A DNA stretch of 64,000 nucleotides from Clostridia bacterium (GTDB taxonomy: Bacteria; Bacillota; Clostridia; TANB77; CAG-508), in the NCBI GenBank assembly GCA_017429505.1, contig JAFROW010000011.1:140636-204635 (forward strand), read 5' to 3'. Both the position numbers and the translations under genes were made by a program. How positions within the stretch are numbered: the first letter of the stretch is position 1; every line of letters starts with the position of its first letter. The notes under the pieces are model-generated. The model had not been told where the DNA came from. It saw only the letters and a program-made list of their open reading frames with translations, and made no database searches. Below, piece by piece: positions 33,638 through 41,772 of the stretch.

Positions 33638-33797
33638 TAATAGAAAATACTATTTTGTAAAGCAATATCCTAATTTTGTAATGTATCAAACAGAGAATGG
33701 AATTGCAGAATGTTTTAGTTATCATGAATTAGGATTAGTAGAAGAAATGATAGAACCACCAAAGTATGACCTGAATGTAGAAAAAGTAGTAGTGTAG
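33609..33797 (+). CDS. Small phage hypothetical
   Basis: 62 aa. GGGGAGG lies 6 nt before the ATG at 33609, which is preferred over an upstream in-frame GTG. Beta-rich (KYYFVKQYPNFVMYQTENG). Function unknown. Confidence 0.55.
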   Translation: MQIPEIYKSNNRKYYFVKQYPNFVMYQTENGIAECFSYHELGLVEEMIEPPKYDLNVEKVVV

Positions 33798-33808
33798 GAG
33801 GTAAACGA

Positions 33809-34228
33809 ATGAGGCTTTCAAGAGAAGAATACAAAAAAGCAGAGGGATACTTAAAAAGATATAATTATAATTGTATCAACATATTGAATATAAGAAACGA
33901 TATAATGAGTATAGGAGCAGTAAACTTAGATGGACTACCAAAAGCACCATACTCAATAAGTGATAGTGTATTCAATAGTGTAATTAAATTACAGGAGAAC
34001 AAAGAATTAAATAGATCTATAAACGAATATAAAATAGTAGTGCAAGCTTTACAATTAGTAAGTGATGATAGCAAGGTAATATTTGAAGAATTATACCAAA
34101 AAAGTAAAAATAAATGGGATGTAATGAATGAAAAAGGACTTTCAGAAAGAACTTTTGTAAGAAGAAAAGGCGAATTGATTAATATGGTACATAAAGAAAT
34201 AAAAAAAGTTGGCGTGAATTTGGCGTAA
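33809..34228 (+). CDS. ArpU/RinA-like late transcription regulator
   Basis: 139 aa. Last gene before the late region; LSERTFVRRKGELINMVHKEIKK at the C-terminus is a sigma-region-4-like HTH, and the N-terminus has YKKAEGYLKRYNYN. This size and place fit ArpU/DUF1492-type activators of phage packaging genes. Family assignment is by pattern only. Confidence 0.65.
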   Translation: MRLSREEYKKAEGYLKRYNYNCINILNIRNDIMSIGAVNLDGLPKAPYSISDSVFNSVIKLQENKELNRSINEYKIVVQALQLVSDDSKVIFEELYQKSKNKWDVMNEKGLSERTFVRRKGELINMVHKEIKKVGVNLA

Positions 34229-34319
34229 CTTTTCTAAAATTCGTGGTATAATAAGTACAGTTAGAAAAAGGTTGTTAAAATAATCTTTAAATGAATTAGT
34301 TAAAAAAAGCCCTTTTGCG

Positions 34320-34355
34320 GAGCTGTGTTATAGATTATAGCATGGCTCTATTTTA
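34320..34355 (+). terminator. Hairpin ending the early operon
   Basis: A 13-bp stem with wobbles (GAGCTGTGTTATA with TATAGCATGGCTC) followed by TATTTTAC. Probable terminator or antitermination target. Confidence 0.6.
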
Positions 34356-34364
34356 CTAAAAAAC

Positions 34365-34393
34365 TTGTAAAAATTAACATAATGTGGTATAAT
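34365..34393 (+). promoter_or_regulatory. Rightward promoter
   Basis: TTGTAA (34365-34370), 17-bp spacer, TATAAT (34388-34393). It lies upstream of the antitoxin promoter and may add to it or act in the late switch. Confidence 0.55.
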
Positions 34394-34440
34394 ACTAATA
34401 TGAACTGAATATACTATAACAAAAAGTTGTCAAAAAGGTG

Positions 34441-34469
34441 TTGACAAAAAAATGTTGTTCTAGTATAAT
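34441..34469 (+). promoter_or_regulatory. Perfect consensus promoter of the antitoxin RNA
   Basis: TTGACA (34441-34446), exactly 17 bp, TATAAT (34464-34469). A TTGTCAA/TTGACAA inverted repeat (34427-34433, 34441-34447) overlaps the -35 and may be an operator. No coding sequence follows before the terminator at 34562. Confidence 0.8.
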
Positions 34470-34475
34470 GTTCAT

Positions 34476-34595
34476 ACGAATTAAGAGAAGTAAATTTAAT
34501 CCATTGGAACCTCCTTAATTCAGAAAATAACGTTTTAAATGTTCTTTATGTTAGAGGACGAAAAAAGACTAGAGCGCCTACTCTAGTCTTTTTGC
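34476..34595 (+). ncRNA. Putative type I antitoxin RNA (RNAII-like)
   Basis: About 120 nt from the consensus promoter to a strong terminator, with no ORF. It carries ACCTCCTT (34509-34516), complementary to the toxin ribosome site, and AATAACGTTTTAA plus GTTCTTTATGTT (34526-34551), near-copies of the plus strand over the toxin start region. It also shares the bidirectional terminator with the convergent toxin RNA. Ends are inferred. Confidence 0.65.
34562..34593. terminator. Shared bidirectional terminator
   Basis: A perfect 13-bp stem AAAAAGACTAGAG/CTCTAGTCTTTTT with a 6-nt loop. It ends the rightward RNA and the leftward toxin mRNA, whose stop codon is at 34597. Confidence 0.9.
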
Positions 34596-34596
34596 T

Positions 34597-34674
34597 TTAA
34601 TCGAATTTCTCAAGAATCTCGAGTATAAGAACTAAAGCAACAACTTTTAATAACGTTTTAATTAAGTCCTTCAT
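34597..34674 (-). CDS. Fst-like type I toxin peptide
   Basis: 25 aa: MKDL start, a hydrophobic helix (VVALVLILEILE) and the charged end EKFD. AAGGAGGTG lies 7-8 nt before the ATG, the strongest kind of ribosome site. The MKDL start and LVLE-type core resemble Fst of plasmid pAD1, a membrane-acting toxin. A convergent, complementary RNA and a shared terminator complete the layout. A -10 TATAAT (complement of 34710-34715) lies upstream, with a 14-bp palindrome GTTGCAATTGCAAC (34737-34750) near its -35. Toxicity is inferred. Confidence 0.7.
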   Translation of the reverse strand: MKDLIKTLLKVVALVLILEILEKFD

Positions 34675-34767
34675 GTTTTCACCTCCTTCCTGAGGTAAAG
34701 GACAACATAATTATAATATGTACAAAATAAAAATCTGTTGCAATTGCAACGCATTATTAAAAAGTAG

Positions 34768-34797
34768 AGATTATCAGTAAAATGATAGTCTTTTTTT
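34768..34797 (+). terminator. Intrinsic terminator upstream of the structured RNA
   Basis: AGATTATC pairs with GATAGTCT (one wobble) around an 8-nt loop, followed by seven T. Confidence 0.65.
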
Positions 34798-34814
34798 ATA
34801 TACTAAAAGAGTAT

Positions 34815-35075
34815 ATAAACGCACGGCATCGTAAGCGATAGCCGGTATTGGTATTAAAGTACTAGGCAACTTAATATAAACAGAACAATAAAATAGTGAT
34901 GTTCATACCATCCTTAAAATTTGTTACACAGCTATATCCTAGTTAATAGCTATAAATAGAGCATAGGGCAATCTAGGTAAGATGGCTAAATCGGACGGCG
35001 CTAACAATAGGTTCGGAGTATAAGCCCATAATAATCGTATATGCTACCTAGTTACGAGAAATTGCCTTATGTTGT
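34815..35075 (+). ncRNA. Candidate structured RNA upstream of the late genes
   Basis: No ORF; GC is higher than around it. Helices seen: CGGCATCG/CGATaGCCG (34824-34844); TGGTAT/ATACCA (34849-34854, 34905-34910) enclosing GAACA/TGTTC; AGCTAT/ATAGCT (34930-34935, 34946-34951), whose loop CCTAGT can pair with ACTAGG (34861-34866); and a long-range helix CATAGGGCAAT+CTAGGTA (34962-34979) with TACCTAG (35045-35051) and ATTGCCTTATG (35061-35071). I do not recognise a named class. It ends about 10 nt before the next ribosome site. Confidence 0.6.
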
Positions 35076-35095
35076 GTTTATAGAGGAGAAAGAGT

Positions 35096-35263
35096 ATGAG
35101 TTTAAACAAAGCAATACAGTATGGAAAAGAACATAGAAAAGAATATAAAGGTGCAAAGTCAATTGATAGTGCTTGTAGAAATAATGGTAGTTGTGATTGG
35201 TGCAGAGAAAACAGGTTATATAAAAATTTAAAAAGATTAGATAAAGCTAATTATACAGATTAA
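35096..35263 (+). CDS. Small conserved phage protein
   Basis: 55 aa beginning MSLNKAIQYGKEHRKEY, with CRNNGSCDWCRENRLYK, a layout I associate with small proteins found next to terminase genes in Clostridia phages. GAGGAG precedes the ATG. Probably zinc-binding; function unknown. Confidence 0.65.
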   Translation: MSLNKAIQYGKEHRKEYKGAKSIDSACRNNGSCDWCRENRLYKNLKRLDKANYTD

Positions 35264-35279
35264 GAAAAGAGGTAAGATT

Positions 35280-35411
35280 ATGGATAATTATATAAGATAT
35301 ACATTCTTTGATGAGCTAAATAAAAGAATAGCAATAATATATCCTAATACACCTAATGAAGTAATAAAGAAACTACAGAAGAAGTACGACGAAGTAAAGT
35401 ATAAGGAGTAA
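35280..35411 (+). CDS. Small phage hypothetical
   Basis: 43 aa, GAGGTAAG before the ATG. Function unknown. Confidence 0.5.
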   Translation: MDNYIRYTFFDELNKRIAIIYPNTPNEVIKKLQKKYDEVKYKE

Positions 35412-35415
35412 ACAA

Positions 35416-35598
35416 ATGAAAGGTAGTTATATAGCTGAGCAAATAATAAGAGATATGCAAAGAGATAAATACTACAAGGATAAGAAACGTGCAAAGTGCA
35501 TAGTAGATAAGAAAAAACAATGTACTATATGTAAGTATCAAAAGATATGTGAGGATGTAGAATATGAAAGAAACAACAGCATTGAATCAAATAAGTAA
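35416..35598 (+). CDS. Small Cys-containing phage protein
   Basis: 60 aa, basic, with KCIVDKKKQCTICKYQKIC, a possible zinc site. AAGGAG precedes the ATG. Overlaps the next gene by 35 bp. Confidence 0.55.
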   Translation: MKGSYIAEQIIRDMQRDKYYKDKKRAKCIVDKKKQCTICKYQKICEDVEYERNNSIESNK

Positions 35599-35713
35599 AA
35601 TAGTAGACAAGTTAGACTATAAATCTGTTTATATAGAAATTCAAACTAAAGATAACAAGTATACTTTGGAAAGAGAAAAAGAAAGAGTAATGGGGTTTAG
35701 AGGTAAGGAATGA
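35564..35713 (+). CDS. Small phage hypothetical
   Basis: 49 aa, GAGGATG near the start; beta-type end (YIEIQTKDNKYTLERE). Overlaps its neighbours. Function unknown. Confidence 0.45.
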   Translation: MKETTALNQISKIVDKLDYKSVYIEIQTKDNKYTLEREKERVMGFRGKE

Positions 35714-35991
35714 ATATAAGCCAGAATATAAATAAATTATTATATGCTTTAAAGATTAAGGGACAATTCTATAAGATAAATACATTTAAAACTTACAACG
35801 AAAAAAATGATAAATATAGTACAAGTTATAAGATATTAAAATTGAAACAAGTCAAAGAGTTTAATATAAAAACACATGAATACGAATTAGTAGAAAAATA
35901 TAAACAAGACTATGAATGTTATAGTAAAGTAGATTTAATGAAATATTTAGCAGAAGAATACAGAAAAGGAAGTGAGGCAGATGGAGAATGA
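35710..35991 (+). CDS. Phage hypothetical before TerS
   Basis: 93 aa, beta-rich (YKINTFKTYNEKNDKY), resembling the small unnamed proteins often found before phage terminase. Overlaps the previous gene by 4 bp and TerS by 11 bp. Confidence 0.65.
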   Translation: MNISQNINKLLYALKIKGQFYKINTFKTYNEKNDKYSTSYKILKLKQVKEFNIKTHEYELVEKYKQDYECYSKVDLMKYLAEEYRKGSEADGE

Positions 35992-36391
35992 AGAAGTAAA
36001 GCAAGAATATGAGAATTTAACAGAAAAGCAAAAGAGGTTTATAGACTATTATATAGAAACAGCCAATGCAACAGAAGCATCAGAGAAAGCAGGATATACT
36101 GGAAAAAATCTTAATAGGATAGGTTCTCAAAACTTGTCAAAACTAGACAAATTCATAAAAATAAAGCTTGAAGAAAAAGAGTCTAAAAGAATAGCCTCAC
36201 AAGATGAAGTATTACAATATCTTACAAAAGTAATGCGTGGAGAAGAAAAGGACCAGTTTGGATTAGATGCTTCATTACAAGATAGAACTAAATGTGCAGA
36301 GTTATTAGGAAAAAGATATGGAACATTTGTAGAAAAAAAAGAAGTATCTGGTGAATATAAAGTAGAATTAGTAGATGATGTCAATGAGTGA
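35981..36391 (+). CDS. terS: Terminase small subunit
   Basis: 136 aa. LTEKQKRFIDYYIETANATEASEKAGYTGKNLNRIGSQNL is the classic TerS HTH (Terminase_2 type), followed by EVLQYLTKVMRGEE and a C-terminal oligomerisation region. It recognises the packaging site and feeds TerL. ATG 35981 is preferred over the in-frame GTG at 35972. Confidence 0.92.
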   Translation: MENEEVKQEYENLTEKQKRFIDYYIETANATEASEKAGYTGKNLNRIGSQNLSKLDKFIKIKLEEKESKRIASQDEVLQYLTKVMRGEEKDQFGLDASLQDRTKCAELLGKRYGTFVEKKEVSGEYKVELVDDVNE

Positions 36392-37701
36392 AAGAATAAG
36401 TTTACAAGAACAAATAGGAAAAGGCTATGCTACACTATGGAACTTTAAAGGTGATGAAGCAATAATAATGGGTTCTAAAAGTAGCAAAAAGTCAAAGACA
36501 ATAGCATTGAGATGGATGAAATTATTAAAGCAATATCCAAGAGCTTGCTTACTTGCTACAAGAGATACAGAAAAAACAATCAGAGATAGTGTATTTGCAG
36601 ATTTAAAATGGGCCGCAAAGAAATTAAGACTATATGAAGAATGGGACTTTATAAAAAGTCCGTTAGAAGCTACAAATAAAATAACAAGACAAAAAATATT
36701 TTTCAGAGGATTAGATGATTGGCAAAAGATTGCTTCAATAACGATAGATGATCCTGATTTAGTTTTATGTTGGCGGATGGTTTGAGGAAGCTTTTGAAAT
36801 AGAAAAAAAAGAAACTTATGATAGAGTAAGACAATCTATAAGAGGAAAAATGCCTGAGGGATATTTTAATCAAACAGTAGCGAGTTTAAATCCATGGTCA
36901 GACCAACATTTCATAGTAAAAGCAATAACTAATAAATTAACTCCAAATGAAAAAATACTGGAAAAAGAGGGAAAACAAGAAATAATAACTGAAGATGAAC
37001 AGGAATTTGACTATCAAGGTAAAAGAGTAAAGCAAAAAGTAAGTCAATTATTGATGATAACTAATTATAAATTGAATGAATTTTTAGACGTGAAAGATTA
37101 TGCGAGATTTGAGCAAAAGAAAAAGGAAGATTACGAAGATTATAAAACATCAGGATTAGGAATGCCGGGAGTAAGCAAAGGTCTTATATTTAGAAATTGG
37201 CATATAGAAGATACAAGTAAATATAAAAATACATTCGAATTAGTAAGAAGAGGTTTGGACTTTGGATATAGTTCAGACCCCTCTGCTTTTGTGCAGTTTA
37301 ATGTTAATTTTAAGACAAAACAGATAGTAGTATTTGATGAGTTTGGAGCTATAGAATTAACGAATGAAATGCTTGCAAATGAATTAAAGGAAAGAATACC
37401 ACAATATGGATTAATAAAAGCAGATGCTGCAGAACCTAAATCAATAGCGGAATTAAACAATTATGGAATAAATGCAGTACCTGCACAGAAAGGACCTGAT
37501 AGTGTGTTACATGGTATTAAATGGTTAAAAGGTTTTGAAATAATAGTAGATCCAAAATGTAAAGGATTGATACAAGAACTAGGATTATATAAATGGAAAG
37601 TAGATAAGTTAGACAATCCATTAGAAATACCAGAAGATAAAAACAATCACTACATAGATGCTTTAAGATATGGGTGTGATGATTTATATTTATCAAGATA
37701 G
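36375..37701 (+). CDS. terL: Terminase large subunit, +1 frameshift at CGGA
   Basis: Packaging motor of the PBSX-like family, about 441 aa when joined. The N-terminal ATPase part has the P-loop GSKSSKKSKT and LLATRDTEKTIRDS. The zero frame stops at 36783-36785, ten bases past the codon CGG followed by A (C at 36774). Skipping that C continues CW-G-WFEEAFEIEKKETYDRVRQS and the whole nuclease domain (RRGLDFGYSSDPSAF, IKADAAEPKSIAELN, NNHYIDALRYG). Both halves are intact, so the protein is probably made. It overlaps terS by 17 bp; the start has no strong ribosome site. Confidence 0.92.
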
Positions 37702-37710
37702 GAGGAAAAG

Positions 37711-39279
37711 ATGACACAAGCAGAAATAATAAAAAGTTCATTACCTAATATAGATAGTGAAATAATAAAATCGTTTATAAAAGATGATATGGCTAGTCCT
37801 TTAAAAAAGCAAATGAGAATAGGACAAAACTATTTCGAAGGAAAACATGATATTTGTTTTAAAAAGCTAAATGAGTATACTATAAAAGGGACTATAAAGA
37901 ATGATGATGGAACCGAAAGGGAAGTAGAAAAAATAATAGAAATACCAAATAAATCATTAGTTAAAGTTGCACACAGATACCATTGGAAATTAGTAAAGCA
38001 AAAACAAAACTATGTAGCAGGAAAACCCATAACAATAACTTATGAACCTATCATAGATGAAGATTTAGAAGAAGAACAAGTAAAAAAAATAAAAAAAGAT
38101 AATAAAAAAGTTGTAGGTAAGTTTTGGGATATATTAGGACCTGGATTTGATAATTTTATAAAAGAATCAATAGTGAATATGTCAAATAAAGCATTAGCAG
38201 TATGGCACCCATATTACAATGAACAAGGAAAGTTAATTTATTGCAATGTAGATCCATTAGAAGTAATTGATATATATGATACAAAGACACAAAAAATATT
38301 AACAGATGTATTACATAATTATCAAATTATAGAAAATGAAAAGAAAAAAAGATATGTGGAGTGGGAGACATCTCAAGAAACAAAATATTATATAGAAGAC
38401 ACAAATGAAATCGCAGGAACAGAAGAATATTTACCTGATGTATCAAGAATAAATCCAGAACCACATTGGATTACACAGCATTTATTTAACGGACAACTTT
38501 CAAAAGTGGAGCCACATGGTTGGGGTAAGGTCCCATATATAATCATAAAGAATAATGAAGAAAAGCAAACAGACTTGGAACCAATAAAAGATTTAATAGA
38601 TGCTTATGATTTGATAAATTCTAACTTCATAAATACAATAGAGGACTTGAAAGAATTTATTTATAAAATTAATGGATATGGAGCTGAAAATCTTGTTGAA
38701 TTAGTTGAAAGAATAAAAATAATGGGAATTGTTAGAAATAATGATGCAACAGGAAAAATAGAAACAGAAACAATTCCATTTCCTTATGAAGCTAGACAAA
38801 TTATATTAAAATTATTAGAAGAAAAGATATATGAGTTTGGTAGAGGAGTAAATACAAACAGGTCAGAATTAATCGGACAAGCTCCAAGTGGAATAAGTTT
38901 AGAGTTTTTATATACAGATTTAGACTTAAAAGCTGATGAATGTATTGCTAATCTTACAGAAGGATTATATCAACTATTTTGGTTTATAGCAGAACATTTA
39001 AAAAGAATAGGAGAAATACCACAAGACTTAGATGTATTTGATTTTAAGTTTACATTTAATAAGTCAAGAATATTCAATACAACGGAGCAAATAAACACAA
39101 TAAATAGTGATAATACAATAAGTACAAGAACAAAACTAGAAAATCATCCATTAGTAGATGATGTGGACCAAGAGCTACAAAGATTAAAGGAAGAAAAAGA
39201 AGAAAATATGAAAATGCAAAGCCAAATATTTAATAACTCTGGTGGATTTGATGATGAACACAATCACGATGAAGAATAG
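37711..39279 (+). CDS. Portal protein, SPP1 gp6-like
   Basis: 522 aa dodecameric portal. KVAHRYHWKLVKQKQNYVAGKPITITYEP near residue 95 and SEIIGQAPSG-type segments (RSELIGQAPSGISLEF near 390) are typical of SPP1-family portals. The C-terminus is acidic and His-rich. GGAGG precedes the ATG. Located between TerL and the minor head protein, as usual. Confidence 0.9.
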   Translation: MTQAEIIKSSLPNIDSEIIKSFIKDDMASPLKKQMRIGQNYFEGKHDICFKKLNEYTIKGTIKNDDGTEREVEKIIEIPNKSLVKVAHRYHWKLVKQKQNYVAGKPITITYEPIIDEDLEEEQVKKIKKDNKKVVGKFWDILGPGFDNFIKESIVNMSNKALAVWHPYYNEQGKLIYCNVDPLEVIDIYDTKTQKILTDVLHNYQIIENEKKKRYVEWETSQETKYYIEDTNEIAGTEEYLPDVSRINPEPHWITQHLFNGQLSKVEPHGWGKVPYIIIKNNEEKQTDLEPIKDLIDAYDLINSNFINTIEDLKEFIYKINGYGAENLVELVERIKIMGIVRNNDATGKIETETIPFPYEARQIILKLLEEKIYEFGRGVNTNRSELIGQAPSGISLEFLYTDLDLKADECIANLTEGLYQLFWFIAEHLKRIGEIPQDLDVFDFKFTFNKSRIFNTTEQINTINSDNTISTRTKLENHPLVDDVDQELQRLKEEKEENMKMQSQIFNNSGGFDDEHNHDEE

Positions 39280-39290
39280 AGGTGTTTTAG

Positions 39291-40821
39291 ATGGCTAGAA
39301 TACCAAAAGACTATTGGGAAAGACGTTCTACACAGCTTATGCAAAGACTAGAGAGAGGAACAGAAAAGACAATAGATAGTTTAATAAAAGCTTATGAGCA
39401 AGCAACAAAGAATATTAATAAAGAAATATCAAATATATTTAAGAATTATACAAAAGATGATGTATTAACAAAAGAACAGTATAAACAATTATTAACAGGA
39501 AAAGAAACAGATACATATTACAAAAATCTTTTAAAAGTAATAAACAACAATATAACAGATGAAACAATAAAGAAAAAATTATTAGCAAAGTATAATGCTC
39601 CTGCTTATTCTTATAGAATTAGTCGATATGAAGCATTGCAGCAAAATATAGATGTAGAATTAAAGAAGCTAGCAAATATAGAGCAAGATATTACGAAGGT
39701 TAGATATGTAGATACAATAAACGAAGCATATTATCATACAATGTACGATATTCAAAAAGGAACAGGAATAGGATTTAGCTTTGCACAAATAGACAATAGA
39801 ACAATAAATATGTTGTTAAATGAAAAATGGATTGATAAACAAAACTTTTCTCAGAGAATATGGGATAATAGTGAAAAGTTAGGTAATTATTTACAAATAC
39901 AATTAACAGCAGATACAATGTCAGGAAAATCCATACAAAGAATATCAAGCGAACTTGCGAGTTTTATGAATGTAGGATTATATAATGCAACGAGGCTTGT
40001 AAGAACTGAAGTTAATCATTTTGCTAACGAGGGGGAAATGTTATCATATGAAGAATTGGATATAGAGAAATATAAATTTATAGCAACATTAGACAAAGTT
40101 ACTTGTAAACATTGCGCAGAATTAGACAATAAAGTATTTAATGTAAAGGATAGACAATCACGGAAAAAATTATCCACCTTTGCATCCAAATGATCGCTGC
40201 ACAACTGTTGCAGAATTTGATGATGATGTGACAGAAGGATTGCAAAGAAGAGCAAGAGATGAAGATGGAAAATCTATTTTAGTTCCACAAGACATGAGCT
40301 ATAATGAATGGAAAGAAAAATATGTAGATAAGCAATATATGGATATAACAGAGCAAATACTAAATAAAGGCAAACAAAAATATAAATTAATAGAAAAAGA
40401 ATATTTTACAGATGAAAATGGAACAAAATATATTGTTGATAATAAAAGTATAAAAATAAAAGCAAATGAAAATGAAAGAAAGATTGCAAATATAATGGGA
40501 GAGATATTTGGCGGAAAAATTGAATTGATTCCGGTTGTATTAAAACCAAAAGGAATACAAACACCTGATTATATGATAAATGGCGAAAAATTTGACTTGA
40601 AAGAAGTATATGGAAATGGAAAAAACACATTGGATACAGCAATAAATAAAAAGAAAAAGCAATCAAGTAATTTCATTTTTGATATAAGCAAAACAGAGAT
40701 GAATAAAGGCAAGGCAACAAAACAAATAGAAAGAATATATGAATCTAAACACAGGGATTGGATAAATAGAATAATCTTAATTGAAAACGATGAGATATTA
40801 AAAATATATAAAAGAAAATAG
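39291..40821 (+). CDS. Minor head protein (SPP1 gp7-like) fused to nuclease-toxin domain, +1 frameshift at CGGA
   Basis: 509 aa when joined. Residues 1-300 are an SPP1 gp7/Mu F-type head morphogenesis domain (NATRLVRTEVNHFANEGEML, CKHCAELDNKVFNVKDRQ). The zero frame stops at 40191-40193 after CGG followed by A (C at 40161); skipping the C gives QS-G-KNYPPLHPNDRCTTVAEF, the family's conserved ending. A C-terminal domain of about 120 residues follows (TPDYMINGEKFDLKEVYGNGKNTLDTAI, QSSNFIFDIS, WINRIILIENDEILKIYKRK), which resembles CdiA-CT type restriction-fold tRNase domains. No immunity gene follows. Confidence 0.82.
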
Positions 40822-41126
40822 AAAGAGGGTGGTGCACTCCAAGGGGAGTACATACCCTCTTTAATAATATATTATTAACTTAATTATACAACAAATTAAG
40901 CTAATAATCAATAGTTTATGAAAAAATAATTAAAATTATTCATAAATATAGTTATTAAATTTTTAAAATTATAAATCAAAGGCGTAGAAATACGTCTTTT
41001 TTTGATGCCGTTTTATCATAGTCAGGCTTTATAAAATAAATGAAATATTACTCATTATCTAGGAGAATAAATTAGATAACTTTCGTACTGGTAGCACCAG
41101 AATAAAAAAGCTAGAAAGGATATGCC
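40822..41126. other. 305-bp gap with two terminators before the scaffold gene
   Basis: A nested hairpin (AAAGAGGGT with ACCCTCTTT, inner ACTCC/GGAGT) starts at the minor head stop (40822-40862). A second hairpin GGCGTA-GAAA-TACGTC followed by T7 lies at 40981-41003. No ORF is supported on either strand. Sequence before 41127 has AGAAAGGA as ribosome site; no strong promoter is obvious. Confidence 0.55.
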
Positions 41127-41720
41127 ATGGAATGGTTAAAAGAATTATTAAAAAACGCAGGAGTAGAAAATGTAGATGATTTAGAAAGTAAAATTTCTAA
41201 AGAGTTGCCAAAACATTTCAAACCTACAAAGGAGTTTAACGAAGTAAATGAAAAGTTGAAGAATGCAAATTCTGAGATTGATACATTGAAAGAAACTCAA
41301 AAAAGTATTCAAGACGAATACGAGAACTATAAAAAAGGTTCTATTAAGCAAGATGACTACGAGGCAAAAGTAAAAGAAATACAAGAGGAAGCTGATAATA
41401 AAATCAAGCAAAACAATTTTGATAATAAATTAGCGATGAAGCTTATATCAAAAGAAGTAAATGCGAGAGATTCAAAAGACATTATTGCAAATCTTGATAT
41501 TTCAAAAATAAGTTTAGATGGTGATAACTTTATAGGCTTAGATGAACAAATAAAAGACTTAAAAACAAAAAAAGCTTATTTGTTTAACGAAGAAAAGACA
41601 ATTATAAAAGGTCCAGACGGAAAAGGAAAAGATAAAGCCGATGATACACCTGATTTTAGCAAGATGGGTTATGAAGAATTAAGTAAATATTTAGAACAAA
41701 ACCCTGATGTAGAAATATAG
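41127..41720 (+). CDS. Scaffold protein, GP20 family
   Basis: 197 aa. A long coiled coil (residues 40-90) and a DGKGKDKADDTPDFSKMGYEELSKYLEQNPD end are typical of the Phage_GP20 scaffold. It guides capsid assembly and is absent from mature heads. It directly precedes the capsid gene. Confidence 0.87.
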   Translation: MEWLKELLKNAGVENVDDLESKISKELPKHFKPTKEFNEVNEKLKNANSEIDTLKETQKSIQDEYENYKKGSIKQDDYEAKVKEIQEEADNKIKQNNFDNKLAMKLISKEVNARDSKDIIANLDISKISLDGDNFIGLDEQIKDLKTKKAYLFNEEKTIIKGPDGKGKDKADDTPDFSKMGYEELSKYLEQNPDVEI

Positions 41721-41742
41721 AGCTGAAAAAGGCTCTTTTTTT
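41719..41742 (+). terminator. Attenuator between scaffold and capsid genes
   Basis: AGAGC/GCTCT hairpin with an 8-nt loop followed by seven T. A short stem, so probably partial termination or processing that tunes scaffold to capsid mRNA. Confidence 0.55.
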
Positions 41743-41772
41743 AATATTTAAAAGAAAAGGAAGGTAATAATT

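Noticed and set aside
34229-35095. CRISPR array or tRNA cluster in the non-coding block
   Set aside because: Repeats there are not regularly spaced, and no complete cloverleaf is present; toxin-antitoxin and structured RNA explain the block better.
36850-37701. Independent gene starting at the ATG at 36850
   Set aside because: The frame is open back to the CGGA site at 36774 and encodes conserved TerL residues, so the ATG is internal.
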